Shown here in pieces: positions 37,644-46,121 of a stretch of DNA of 62,284 bases. Below the pieces are notes generated by a model. It had not been told where the DNA came from, did no database searches, and worked only from the letters and a program-made list of their open reading frames with translations. The position numbers were made by a program, and so were the translations under genes. The first letter of the stretch is position 1; each line of letters starts with the position of its first letter. The DNA comes from Acidimicrobiaceae bacterium (GTDB lineage Bacteria > Actinomycetota > Acidimicrobiia > Acidimicrobiales > Aldehydirespiratoraceae), in NCBI GenBank assembly GCA_009843735.1, contig VYCW01000128.1, forward strand, positions 1 through 62,284, read 5' to 3'.

Positions 37644-38183
37644 ATGAGCGACGATCAGCCGCATGATCCGCCTGGCACCAACCGGGAGTGGTTCCGCTCT
37701 CTGTTCCACGAGAATTACCGTCCGCTGCTTGCCTACGCGCGCCGGCGGGTGGATGCGGGAACCGCGGACGACGTGGTTGCCGAGACCTTCCTAGTGGCCT
37801 GGCGACGCCGCGATGCCGTGCCCTCGGGCCATGAGAGGCCGTGGCTCTACGGGATCGCCCGCAACGTGATCCGCAACTCGGCCCGTTCGGCGCGGCGCCA
37901 GCAGGCCTTCCATCAGACTCTTCGCGGCCTGCGTCAGCCGAAGCCCTCCGACTCAGAGGCGGTCGACGAGCAAGCCGAGGTCATGCGGTCGGCCCTGTGC
38001 GAACTCTCCGAGGACGATCGGGAGATCCTGATGCTGGTCACCTGGGAGGAGCTGTCCTATGCCGACGTCGGACGGGTGCTCGACATCTCCGCCAACGCCG
38101 TGGCGATCCGGGTTCACCGGGCTCGCAAGCGGCTGGCGGGACACGTCGCGACGTACCTCGGGAAAGATCCAACCGATGAATGA
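37644..38183 (+). CDS. ECF-type RNA polymerase sigma factor
   Basis: 179 residues. Region 2 is visible as SLFHENYRPLLAYARRRV and DDVVAETFLVAWRR, then RPWLYGIARNVIRNSAR, and region 4 as LSEDDREILMLVTWEELSYADVGRVLDISANAVAIRVHRARKRL. It directs transcription of an unknown, probably stress-related, regulon. The stop is followed by coupled short ORFs where an anti-sigma gene would be expected. Confidence 0.93.
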   Translation: MSDDQPHDPPGTNREWFRSLFHENYRPLLAYARRRVDAGTADDVVAETFLVAWRRRDAVPSGHERPWLYGIARNVIRNSARSARRQQAFHQTLRGLRQPKPSDSEAVDEQAEVMRSALCELSEDDREILMLVTWEELSYADVGRVLDISANAVAIRVHRARKRLAGHVATYLGKDPTDE

Positions 38184-38242
38184 CACAGGAGTTGACACCC
38201 GAACCTGAACCGTCAGTCTTCCAAACAAAGGGGGCAACATGA
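38180..38242 (+). CDS. Possible 20-residue ORF coupled to the sigma factor
   Basis: ATGA overlap with the sigma-factor stop at one end and with the next small ORF's start at the other. Encodes MTQELTPEPEPSVFQTKGAT. It may be a translational relay or a decayed anti-sigma N-terminus. Weak evidence: overlaps alone. Confidence 0.25.
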   Translation: MTQELTPEPEPSVFQTKGAT

Positions 38243-38415
38243 TCTGCGAAACACCAAAGCTGGGCGAGGAAGTGCTCGACGAGCTGCGTCAGGCCAACCC
38301 TGTGGACGCCGACGCCCTGCCGTCCTCGCGTAGCCCAGAACCCGTGGCGCGACTGGAGGCGATGCTCGAGTCGATCGACGGGCCACCCCCATCGGGCAGA
38401 ACCCGGACGACGTAG
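38239..38415 (+). CDS. Small protein downstream of ECF sigma, truncated anti-sigma-like
   Basis: 58 residues, with GGGGGC just before the ATG. The text LDELRQANPVDADALP and PVARLEAMLESIDG resembles the N-terminal segment of proteins that follow ECF sigma genes in actinobacteria, which normally continue into a membrane helix. Here it stops early, and another frame continues open beyond (GQNPDDVAPAVATGVLAVWQ), suggesting a frameshift. Could equally be a short stand-alone gene. Confidence 0.5.
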   Translation: MICETPKLGEEVLDELRQANPVDADALPSSRSPEPVARLEAMLESIDGPPPSGRTRTT

Positions 38416-38475
38416 CGCCCGCAGTCGCAACCGGTGTGCTCGCGGTCTGGCAGCGTCGCCGCCTAGCCAACCCCG

Positions 38476-38781
38476 TCAGATGTCGAAGCCGTTGGCCGCG
38501 ACAGGAGCCGTCATGGCCATGTCGGGCGGGCCGGCCAGCAGTGACATGAGTGCGGGCATGGCCGCCTGCATGGCCTCGTTGTTGGCGTGCTGCTGGGCCG
38601 CCTCCATGCTGGACATCAGTGCGAAGAACCAGTAGGTGCCGTCCTCGCCCCGGTGGTAGGAGTACGACTCCACCCCGTCCACCGACTCGCTGGCGGCGAC
38701 AACGGCCCGCAGCGCCTCATCCATCTCCTCGCCCTTGCCCTGGAGGCAGGAGAACTTCGCGAACACAGAAACCTTCGACAT
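38476..38781 (-). CDS. Antibiotic-biosynthesis-monooxygenase (ABM) domain protein
   Basis: 101 residues, dimeric ferredoxin-like fold. VSVFAKFSCLQGKGEEMDEAL, VDGVESYSYHRGEDGTYWFF and the AAQQHANNEAMQAAM helix match putative quinol monooxygenases of the YgiN/ABM type. Likely oxidises quinols or acts on a polyketide-like substrate; partner unknown. Confidence 0.85.
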   Translation of the reverse strand: MSKVSVFAKFSCLQGKGEEMDEALRAVVAASESVDGVESYSYHRGEDGTYWFFALMSSMEAAQQHANNEAMQAAMPALMSLLAGPPDMAMTAPVAANGFDI

Positions 38782-38879
38782 TTCCTCGCCCTTCCGATGA
38801 CGAACGGGCCGAGCCGGCCCAGCGCCGAGAAGCTAGCGCCCCGTGGCTAGAGTCGTCGGCCCGAACGGGAAGGAGCATC

Positions 38880-39404
38880 GTGGGGGAGAACCTGCGCTCG
38901 CGGATCGAGATGAGCGGCGACGAGGTCGCCCTGTTCCTCGACCAGTCGCGTACCTGCACGATGGCGACAGTCGGTCCCGGAGGGATGCCCCATCTGGTGG
39001 CCATGTGGTACGCCTGGCTCGACGGGCACGTTTGGCTGGAGTCGAAGGCCAAGGCTCAGAAGATCGTCAACCTGCGCCGGGACTACCGCCTGGCGGTGAT
39101 GGTCGAGGCGGGTAACACCTACGAGACGCTGAGAGGGGTGTCTCTGGAGGGCCGCGGCGTCATCGTGGAGGATCCCGACGAGATCTGGCGGGTCGGGGTC
39201 AACGTGTGGGAGCGCTACACCGGCCCCTACTCCGAGGAGTGCCGGCCCTTCGTGGAGGCCATGCTGCGCAAGCGGGTGGCGGTGCGTCTCGACGTGGAGC
39301 GGACCCGTACCTGGGACCATCGCAAGCTGAGCATGGGTCAGACCGAGCTCGGCGGCACGACCGGCCCGCATGTCGACGGGCCAGGCCTGCCGGGACCCGG
39401 CTGA
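38880..39404 (+). CDS. Pyridoxamine-oxidase-fold (F420/FMN) protein
   Basis: 174 residues. FLDQSRTCTMATVGPGGMPHLVAMWYAW and KAQKIVNLRRDYRLAVMVEAG are the split-barrel signatures of F420-dependent or FMN-binding PPOX proteins, cytosolic reductases common in actinobacteria. GTG at 38880 has AAGGAG close upstream; an upstream open extension is non-homologous. Divergent from the ABM gene. Cofactor choice is not decidable from sequence alone. Confidence 0.87.
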   Translation: MGENLRSRIEMSGDEVALFLDQSRTCTMATVGPGGMPHLVAMWYAWLDGHVWLESKAKAQKIVNLRRDYRLAVMVEAGNTYETLRGVSLEGRGVIVEDPDEIWRVGVNVWERYTGPYSEECRPFVEAMLRKRVAVRLDVERTRTWDHRKLSMGQTELGGTTGPHVDGPGLPGPG

Positions 39405-39437
39405 GCGCTGAACCGGTCGGGCCGCTAGGAAACGGGC

Positions 39438-39860
39438 ATGGAACTGTCACAAGCGATCGCCTGGGCGGCCGAACACCGTCTAGGGGTGTTGATTACCATC
39501 CGCTCCGACGGCCGGCCCCAGTCCTCCGACATCGTCTACGCGGTCAACGACGGCGCCTTCGTCATCTCGGTCACTGCGGGCCGGGCCAAGACGGCCAACC
39601 TGCGGCGCGACCCGAGGGCGGTGCTGCACATCTCCGATGAGAAGGCGTGGTCGTACGTGTCGCTCGACGGCACCGTCGAACTCTCGCCGCCTACAACCAG
39701 TCCCGGCGACGCCACCAGCGACGCACTGGTCGACTACTACGAGCGGGTCGCCGGAGGCCCGCATCCCGACTGGGACGAGTACCGCCGGGCCATGATCGAC
39801 GAGCGCCGCCTGATCGCCCGCTTCACCCCGACCAGCGCCGCCGGCCACATCCGCGGCTGA
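39438..39860 (+). CDS. PPOX-class F420-dependent oxidoreductase
   Basis: 140 residues. LGVLITIRSDGRPQSSDIVYAV, KTANLRRDPRAVLHIS and WSYVSLDGTVEL match F420-dependent biliverdin-reductase-like proteins. It follows another PPOX-fold gene by 33 nt and precedes an SDR by 6 nt, so the three form an operon of reductases. Substrate unknown. Confidence 0.88.
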   Translation: MELSQAIAWAAEHRLGVLITIRSDGRPQSSDIVYAVNDGAFVISVTAGRAKTANLRRDPRAVLHISDEKAWSYVSLDGTVELSPPTTSPGDATSDALVDYYERVAGGPHPDWDEYRRAMIDERRLIARFTPTSAAGHIRG

Positions 39861-39866
39861 TCGACC

Positions 39867-40655
39867 ATGGACACAGCCGGCGCGCATCCGGCCGACGACC
39901 TCTTCTCGGTGCAGGGCAGGGTGGCCATCGTCACCGGCGCCAGCGGGACCCTCGGCCGGCGTTACAGCCGGCTGCTGGCGTCGCGGGGAGCCGTCGTCGT
40001 GGCCGCGGCCCGTAGGCTGGACCGGTTGGAGGCCATGGCCGGAGAGGTCGCCGGGGTCGTGCCGGTGGGTTGCGACGTCACCGACGACACCCAGCTCCAG
40101 CGGTTGGTGGAGGTGGCGGCCGAGCACGGCGGTCCCGACATCGTTGTCAACAACGCCGGTACCAGCGACGCGGTGGTCCGGGCCCACGAGCAGGACCCGG
40201 CCCAGTTCCGGCACGTTCTCGAGGTGAACCTCACTTCGGCGTTCGTGCTGTCGTCGGCCGCGGCCCGCGCGATGATCGGCCACGGCCGGGGCGGCAGCAT
40301 CGTCAACGTGGCGTCGATGCTGGGGATCGTCGCCTCCGGCGGCAACCACCAGGCCGGCTACGTGGCCTCCAAGACCGGCATGATCGGGCTCACCCGCGAG
40401 CTGGCCAAGCAGTGGGCCTCCCATCAGATACGGGTGAACGCCATCGCCCCGGGCTACTTCCGCAGCGAGTTGACCGAGGAGATGTTCGCCGCCGACGACG
40501 CACCGGGTCTGCGCCACATCGAGCGCAACACCCTCATGCGGCGGGCCGGCGAGGTCGACGAGTTCGACGGGGCCCTGCTGCTGCTGGCCTCCGACGCGGG
40601 CAGCTACATGACCGGCCAGACCATCGTCATCGACGGCGGCTGGACCGCCCGCTAG
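39867..40655 (+). CDS. SDR-family NAD(P)-dependent oxidoreductase
   Basis: 262 residues, classical SDR. Cofactor motif TGASGTLG, NNAG, catalytic Ser in NVASMLG and YVASK (YxxxK), ending in the usual MTGQTIVIDGGW. Overlaps the convergent Rieske gene by 4 nt at its 3' end. Substrate not inferable; possibly an alcohol product of the neighbouring oxygenase. Confidence 0.9.
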   Translation: MDTAGAHPADDLFSVQGRVAIVTGASGTLGRRYSRLLASRGAVVVAAARRLDRLEAMAGEVAGVVPVGCDVTDDTQLQRLVEVAAEHGGPDIVVNNAGTSDAVVRAHEQDPAQFRHVLEVNLTSAFVLSSAAARAMIGHGRGGSIVNVASMLGIVASGGNHQAGYVASKTGMIGLTRELAKQWASHQIRVNAIAPGYFRSELTEEMFAADDAPGLRHIERNTLMRRAGEVDEFDGALLLLASDAGSYMTGQTIVIDGGWTAR

Positions 40656-41830
40656 GCGGCGCCGGCGCGGCGGTAGGCGTCGAGCACCAGACCGTGGAAA
40701 TGATGCACGCCGTGCTCGGAGAGGCCTGAGCCGCCCGGGTCGCAGACGATCCGGCCCTGGGTGAAGGCCGGGGTGCGCATACCCCGTTGCACGCTCTCCA
40801 CCAGGCCGATGTCCTCGGGCTGCAGCACCTCGTCCATATAGCGGATCGACTCCTCGTCGGCCTCGGTCAGCTCGGCTGTCTCGAAGTAGAAGTCGATGGT
40901 CTCCAGCGTGCGCTCCGGACCGGCCGGGATCATCTGCATCACGCTGAAGTTGCCCCGCCCCGGATAGCGCATCAGGCAGGTGTTGGGCCACACCCACAAC
41001 ACCGCCAGATCCTTGACGGTTGATCCGGTGACGTCGTAGGCCGCGTTGTCGGAGTAGCCCGCCCTCGCCATCTGGCTGGAGTAGATGCCGTAGGTGGCCA
41101 CCCGGTATGTGTCCATCTCCACCAGCGTCACGAAGTCGGGGTGGGCGACATGGCAGTGGTAGCACTCCAAGAAGTTGTCGACCACGTTCTTCCAGTTGGA
41201 GGCGATGTCGTAGTGGATGCGGCGGACGTGGGTGAGCTCCTCAACGTCTGGCGCACAGCGAGCGATCTCCGCTCCAAGCCCCTCGGACTGCCCCGCCAGC
41301 GACACCGCGCCGGGGTCGAGATTCACGTACACGAAGCCGCCGAACTCCTCGGCCTGCACCTCGCTCAGGCAGACGCTCGACCGGTCGAACCCGGCCACGT
41401 CCGCGGTGCGCCGGGCCTGGGCCAGCCGGCCCGTCAGCTCGTAGGTCCAGCCGTGATACGGGCACACGATGCTGTCGGTGCTGCCCGATCCTGTCAGTAG
41501 CTCGTGGGCCCGGTGTTGGCAGACGTTGTAGAAGGCCCGCAGCTCGGAGTCATGGCCCCGCACCAGAACGACCGGCATGCCTGCGACATCCAGGGCCACG
41601 TAGGAGCCGGGGTCGCGCAGCGACTCGACGTGACACACCCACTGCCAGCTGCGGGCGAAGACCTCCCGCTGCTCGATCTCATGCCATCGGGGCTCGACGT
41701 ATGCGTCGGCATGCAGGGACATCGACCGGGTGGGATCGGAGTCGTAGCCTGCTGCGATCCCGGACTCTGAGGCCACTCCGCCGTTGGAGGATGGGCCGGG
41801 CTCGGGCAGGCGCGTGTCGGCGCTCGTCAT
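40652..41830 (-). CDS. Rieske aromatic ring-hydroxylating dioxygenase alpha subunit
   Basis: 392 residues. Rieske [2Fe-2S] ligands are in CQHRAHELL and CPYHGW; the mononuclear iron site follows in the catalytic domain, with NWKNVVDNFLECYHCHVAHPDF supplying the bridging Asp/Glu and two His. These oxygenases hydroxylate aromatics or demethylate amines such as betaines, fed by a separate reductase that is not in this window. ATG at 41830 preferred over a TTG 9 nt upstream. Confidence 0.92.
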   Translation of the reverse strand: MTSADTRLPEPGPSSNGGVASESGIAAGYDSDPTRSMSLHADAYVEPRWHEIEQREVFARSWQWVCHVESLRDPGSYVALDVAGMPVVLVRGHDSELRAFYNVCQHRAHELLTGSGSTDSIVCPYHGWTYELTGRLAQARRTADVAGFDRSSVCLSEVQAEEFGGFVYVNLDPGAVSLAGQSEGLGAEIARCAPDVEELTHVRRIHYDIASNWKNVVDNFLECYHCHVAHPDFVTLVEMDTYRVATYGIYSSQMARAGYSDNAAYDVTGSTVKDLAVLWVWPNTCLMRYPGRGNFSVMQMIPAGPERTLETIDFYFETAELTEADEESIRYMDEVLQPEDIGLVESVQRGMRTPAFTQGRIVCDPGGSGLSEHGVHHFHGLVLDAYRRAGAA

Positions 41831-41908
41831 GGGGCCCAATCTAGGCCCATGTCGTTAGCGTTGGGATTCGAGCCCGCCAGCACCCGAGGGCCGCAGTTGG
41901 ACAGTCCA

Positions 41909-43198
41909 ATGAAACCCATATCCCGAAGACTCCTGTCAACAACCCTGGCTCTGATCCTGGCCGCGACGGCCTGCGGAGGATCGGACCCGGGCGATGATGC
42001 CTCGGCCGGCTCGTCCGACCCCACGCCGCCACCGACCCATGTAGACCCCGGGGCCGGCGACGACCCGGCGGGAGCGGGCCACGACATGGTCGGCGACGGC
42101 GACGGCGGTCACCACGGAGCCGGGGGCCACGGAGGCTCGCAGGAACTGGCCGCGGGCGTGCCCGTGCCGAGCATCACCATCGAGATCGCTGCGGACCCGG
42201 TGGACGGATGGAACCTCCGCATCCGCACCACCGACTTCAGGATCGTGCCTGAGAACGTCTCCACCACCCACGTCGACGGCGAGGGCCACATGCACCTCTA
42301 CGTCGACGGCAAGAAACTGTCGAGGATCTACGGCGAGTGGCACCACATCACCGGCCTGCAGCCCGGCAGCCATGATGTGCGGGTCGAACTCTCATCCAAC
42401 AACCACTCAGCGTTGAGCATCGACGGCGAGATCATCGACGCGACTGCCAAGATCTTCCAGGACAGGCGAACCAATCTCAGTCTCGTACGTGACGAGCCGG
42501 CCGAGGCCATTGAACCCCACCCATCGGTCAGCGTCCGACTGGTAAAGGACCCCGCAGGCGGCTGGAGCCTGCACGCCGTGCCCTCCAACTTCCGCCTCGC
42601 CCCTGAGAACGCCTCGACCGGCCATGTTGACGGCGAGGGCCACATGCGCCTCTATGTCGACGGCGAGCAAGTGGCACGACTCTACGAGACCTGGTACCAG
42701 ATGCCGCCGCTGGCGGACGGGGTCCACGAGATCAAGGTGGACTTGCGCACCAACGATCACGCGCCGCTCACCGTGAACGGCATCCCCGTCGAGACAGCGG
42801 TCACGCTGGAGGTGTCCGCGGCCGAGGCCACGATGCAGACCAGCCACGAGCACACCACCGGCGACGACCACGACCACGATCACGATCACGGGTCGGCGGG
42901 CGCGCCGACCCAGTATGACGCCGACGTGGCTGATGCCGTCCAGACGATCATGGTGAGTGCGGTCGGCGGGGCACCAGAGGGCGGCGTGCAGCGGGTAAAG
43001 GTCGATCTGGGCTCAGTGGTGGCCATGATGGTCACGTCCGATGTCGCGGAAGAGGTCCATGTCCACGGCTACGACATCCTGAGGGCCGTCTCCGAGGGCC
43101 ATCCGGCCCACTTCGCGTTCAACGCGGCCATCCCCGGGGTGTTCGAGGTTGAGTTCGAGGGCTCCGGTCGCCTGCTGCTGCTGCTCGAAGTCTCGTGA
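41909..43198 (+). CDS. Histidine-rich lipoprotein with two repeats and cupredoxin-like domain
   Basis: 429 residues. Signal peptide with lipobox LAATAC (Cys22), an Asp/Gly/His linker (HDMVGDGDGGHHGAGGHGG), then two homologous domains of about 100 residues (about 88-185 and 206-302) that both contain HVDGEGHM and a YVDG strand, then a second His cluster (HEHTTGDDHDHDHDHG, 313-328) and a C-terminal cupredoxin-like domain with EEVHVHGYD and VFEVEFE. Probably an extracytoplasmic metal-binding (copper or zinc) protein. Divergent from the Rieske gene, 78 bp apart. Confidence 0.8.
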   Translation: MKPISRRLLSTTLALILAATACGGSDPGDDASAGSSDPTPPPTHVDPGAGDDPAGAGHDMVGDGDGGHHGAGGHGGSQELAAGVPVPSITIEIAADPVDGWNLRIRTTDFRIVPENVSTTHVDGEGHMHLYVDGKKLSRIYGEWHHITGLQPGSHDVRVELSSNNHSALSIDGEIIDATAKIFQDRRTNLSLVRDEPAEAIEPHPSVSVRLVKDPAGGWSLHAVPSNFRLAPENASTGHVDGEGHMRLYVDGEQVARLYETWYQMPPLADGVHEIKVDLRTNDHAPLTVNGIPVETAVTLEVSAAEATMQTSHEHTTGDDHDHDHDHGSAGAPTQYDADVADAVQTIMVSAVGGAPEGGVQRVKVDLGSVVAMMVTSDVAEEVHVHGYDILRAVSEGHPAHFAFNAAIPGVFEVEFEGSGRLLLLLEVS

Positions 43199-43205
43199 AC
43201 CTCCG

Positions 43206-43724
43206 GTGACAACCGACTTCCATCCCAACGCCGGAGATCTCGTCGCCAGCAACGCCGCCTTCGGCCGGGACTTCGACGGCGCCGGGCTTCAAGCCGCTCC
43301 GGCGCGGCGGCTCGCAGTGGTCGCCTGCATGGACGCTCGGCTCGACACGCTGAGAATCCTCGGCCTGAGACCCGGAGAGGCCCACGTCATCCGCAACGCC
43401 GGGGGCGTGATCACCGACGACGTGATCCGATCACTGTGCCTGTCGCAGCGGCTGCTGGGCACACGGGAGGTCGTACTGGTCCATCACACCGACTGCGGGC
43501 TCCAGCATCTCGACGAAGACCGTTTCGTGGCCCGGCTCGAAGCCGAGACCGGCGTCAGGCCCCCATGGCCGTTGGAGGCCTTCGCCGATCCCCATGACGA
43601 TGTCGTCGAGTCGATTCGACGGCTGCGGGCCACGCCGTTCCTGTCCCACAAGGACCACATCGCCGGCTTCGTGTACGACGTCGCCGACGGCAAGCTCCAC
43701 GAAGTGCAGCCTCCGACCGCCTAA
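43206..43724 (+). CDS. Small beta-carbonic anhydrase-like protein
   Basis: 172 residues. Zinc ligands Cys41 (VVACMDARLD, with the Asp-Arg dyad), His94 and Cys97 (VHHTDCG) match the compact beta-class seen in mycobacteria. It hydrates CO2 to bicarbonate in the cytosol. GTG at 43206, only 7 nt after the lipoprotein gene, so probably co-transcribed; a shared zinc link is possible but unproven. Confidence 0.87.
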   Translation: MTTDFHPNAGDLVASNAAFGRDFDGAGLQAAPARRLAVVACMDARLDTLRILGLRPGEAHVIRNAGGVITDDVIRSLCLSQRLLGTREVVLVHHTDCGLQHLDEDRFVARLEAETGVRPPWPLEAFADPHDDVVESIRRLRATPFLSHKDHIAGFVYDVADGKLHEVQPPTA

Positions 43725-43773
43725 CGGGGTCCACCGCTACGGCCTCAGCCCTGTCGCGGCTAGCGTCGCCATC

Positions 43774-45501
43774 ATGTTCGACTTGCTCATCAGCGGCGGT
43801 GACGTGATCGACGGCCGGGGCGGGCCCCGCCGGCGGGCCGATGTCGGCATCACCGGAGACCGGATCTCAGCCATCGGTAACCTCGTCAACGGCGGGGGAG
43901 CGCAAGCTGCAGCCACCATCGACGCCACCGGCCTGGCGGTGACCCCGGGGTTCATCGACGTCCACACCCATTTCGACGCTCAGGTGTTCTGGGATCCGGA
44001 CCTGTCGCCTTCGCCGCTGCACGGCGTGACGACCATCATCGGCGGCAACTGCGGGTTCACCATCGCACCCTTGGGCGACGACCCGGCCCACGGCGACTAC
44101 CTGATGCGGATGCTGGCCCGGGTGGAGGGCATCCCGCTCGATGCATTGCAGCAGGGCGTGCCGTGGAGCTGGCAGACCACGGCCGACTACTTCGACGCCA
44201 TCGACGGCAACGTGGCGGTCAACGCGGGCTTCAAGGTGGGCCACTCAGCCGTGCGCCGCGTGGTGATGGGCGACGACAGTGTCGGCCGGGCCTGCACCGG
44301 CGAGGAGCTGGAGGAGATGAAGGGGCTGCTGCGCGACGGTCTGGAGGCCGGGGCGCTGGGCTTCTCGTCCTCGTGGTCGCGCACCCACAACGATCCGATG
44401 GGGAACATGGTGCCCAGCCGCTACGCCGACCGCGAAGAGCTGGTGGCTCTGTGCTCGGTGCTGGCCGGCTACGACGGCACCTCCATCGAGTTCAACCCCG
44501 CGCTGAGGCCGTTCGAACCCTGGGCCTACGACCTCATGGCCGACATGTCAGCCGCAGCCCACCGGCCGCTCAACTGGAACGTGTTGATGGTCAACGCTCG
44601 CTCGCTGGACACGAACCGGGCCGAGCTGGCCGCCGGAGACCAGGCTGCGGCCCGAGGCGGCAAGATCGTGGCCTTGACCGTGCCTCTCACGCTCTCACTG
44701 CACCTGAACTTCAACAGCGGCTTCGTGCTCGACGCCCTGCCCGGCTGGGAGGAGGTGATGCTCCTCGGAAAGGAGGAGAAGCACCGCATCCTGGCCGACC
44801 CGGCCGAGCGGCGCCGCCTCGACGAGCTGGCCCAGGGAGACCACCCTCTGCGCCGGTTGGCCCATTGGGCCCGCAAGGTCGTGTTCCACTCACCGGCCCC
44901 GGAGAACGAGGGCTGTGAGGGCCGCACCGTGGGTGAGATCGCGGCGGAGCGGGGCCAGGACCCCTGGGACACGCTGTGCGACATGGCCCTGGCCGACGAC
45001 CTGGAGACCTCGTTCGGGAATCCGGCCATGCCCGAGCCCACCGCCGACTGGGAGGCCCGGGTCGAGATCTGGCGCGACCCGCGGGCCGTGGTCGGCGCCT
45101 CCGACGCCGGGGCGCACCTCGACCTGTTCCTGTCGGCCAACTACGCGACCACCATGCTCAACGAGGCTGTCGTCAAGCGGGGGCTGCTACCGCTGGAGGA
45201 GGCCGTGCATCTGTTGACCGAGGTGCCCGCCGAGCTCTACGGCCTGGTCGACAGGGGGGTGCTGGCCGAGGGCGCCTACGCCGATGTGGTCGTTCTGGAC
45301 GAGGCCACCGTCGGCTCAGGGCCGACGACGTTCCGCTCCGACCTGCCCGCGGGAGCGTCCCGCCTGTACGCCGAGGCCACCGGCATCGAGCACGTGGTCT
45401 GCAACGGAGCCGAGATCGTCCGCGGCCGCGAATTCACCGGTGCACGGCCCGGCACCCTGCTGCGCTCCGGCACCCACACCACCGGCCCCAGCCTCGACTA
45501 G
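43774..45501 (+). CDS. N-acyl-D-amino-acid deacylase-type amidohydrolase
   Basis: 575 residues, amidohydrolase superfamily. Start MFDLLISGGDVIDGRGGPRRRADVGI is the usual beta-sandwich strand; metal ligands appear in VTPGFIDVHTHFD, and later GGNCGFTIAP, SSSWSRTHNDP and SDAGAHLD match the D-aminoacylase/dihydroorotase-like subgroup. It would hydrolyse N-acyl-D-amino acids or related amides. ATG at 43774, 49 nt after the carbonic anhydrase. Confidence 0.9.
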   Translation: MFDLLISGGDVIDGRGGPRRRADVGITGDRISAIGNLVNGGGAQAAATIDATGLAVTPGFIDVHTHFDAQVFWDPDLSPSPLHGVTTIIGGNCGFTIAPLGDDPAHGDYLMRMLARVEGIPLDALQQGVPWSWQTTADYFDAIDGNVAVNAGFKVGHSAVRRVVMGDDSVGRACTGEELEEMKGLLRDGLEAGALGFSSSWSRTHNDPMGNMVPSRYADREELVALCSVLAGYDGTSIEFNPALRPFEPWAYDLMADMSAAAHRPLNWNVLMVNARSLDTNRAELAAGDQAAARGGKIVALTVPLTLSLHLNFNSGFVLDALPGWEEVMLLGKEEKHRILADPAERRRLDELAQGDHPLRRLAHWARKVVFHSPAPENEGCEGRTVGEIAAERGQDPWDTLCDMALADDLETSFGNPAMPEPTADWEARVEIWRDPRAVVGASDAGAHLDLFLSANYATTMLNEAVVKRGLLPLEEAVHLLTEVPAELYGLVDRGVLAEGAYADVVVLDEATVGSGPTTFRSDLPAGASRLYAEATGIEHVVCNGAEIVRGREFTGARPGTLLRSGTHTTGPSLD

Positions 45502-45513
45502 GGAACGTCCTCG

Positions 45514-45840
45514 TCAGGCAGCCTCGGGTTCGATTACTACGGCGGTGCCGAACGCGAGGAGCTCGGCGCCGCCGGTGACGACCATGGAGGTGGCGAACCG
45601 GGTTCCGACGATGGCGTCGGCGCCGAGCTCGGTGGCCTCGGCGACCATGCGGTCGAGCGCCTGCTCGCGGGCCTCGGCCAGCAGCTTGGTGTACTCCGCG
45701 ATCTCACCGCCGACGATCTGCCGGCCGATGGCCTTCAGGTCCCTGCCCAGATGGCGGGCGCGGATGGTGTTGCCCCGAACCAGGCCGAGTGTCTGCGTGA
45801 TGCGATGCCCGGCGATGTGGGGGGTTGTCGAGACGATCAT
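45514..45840 (-). CDS. YbjQ-family (DUF74) heavy-metal-binding-domain protein
   Basis: 108 residues. GLVRGNTIRARHLGRD, AREQALDRMVAEATELGADAIVGTRF and a C-terminal AFGTAVVI are the YbjQ signature, a pentameric small protein of uncertain function sometimes called a heavy-metal-binding protein. Its ATG overlaps the upstream membrane-protein stop by 4 nt (ATGA). Confidence 0.9.
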   Translation of the reverse strand: MIVSTTPHIAGHRITQTLGLVRGNTIRARHLGRDLKAIGRQIVGGEIAEYTKLLAEAREQALDRMVAEATELGADAIVGTRFATSMVVTGGAELLAFGTAVVIEPEAA

Positions 45841-46121
45841 TTCTGAACCTTCCGGTAGGGGTCGGTCTTGCGGGTGTGCAGGCGGTCTATCAGCGCTGAC
45901 AGGATGATCAGTCCGATGGCCGCGAGCGGGACCAGGCCGAGCAGAGCGCCGGACCGGACCGATTCGCCCCCGGTAGCGGCCTGCCAGATGAGGACGGCGA
46001 CCAGCCCGACGGCCCAGACGATGGCCAGCGACCAGCCGGCGTACAGGCAGATCCGTGACACCCCGCTGCGGGGCGTCTCGTCCCACTGGGTGTCGTCGGG
46101 CACCTGGAACTCAGTCGTCAT
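45837..46121 (-). CDS. Small two-helix membrane protein
   Basis: 94 residues. Two hydrophobic segments, LYAGWSLAIVWAVGLVAVLIW and ALLGLVPLAAIGLIILSALI, with polar ends. No family recognised. It overlaps the PhyH gene upstream and the YbjQ gene downstream by 4 nt each, so it is the middle of a tight three-gene unit. Confidence 0.75.
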   Translation of the reverse strand: MTTEFQVPDDTQWDETPRSGVSRICLYAGWSLAIVWAVGLVAVLIWQAATGGESVRSGALLGLVPLAAIGLIILSALIDRLHTRKTDPYRKVQK

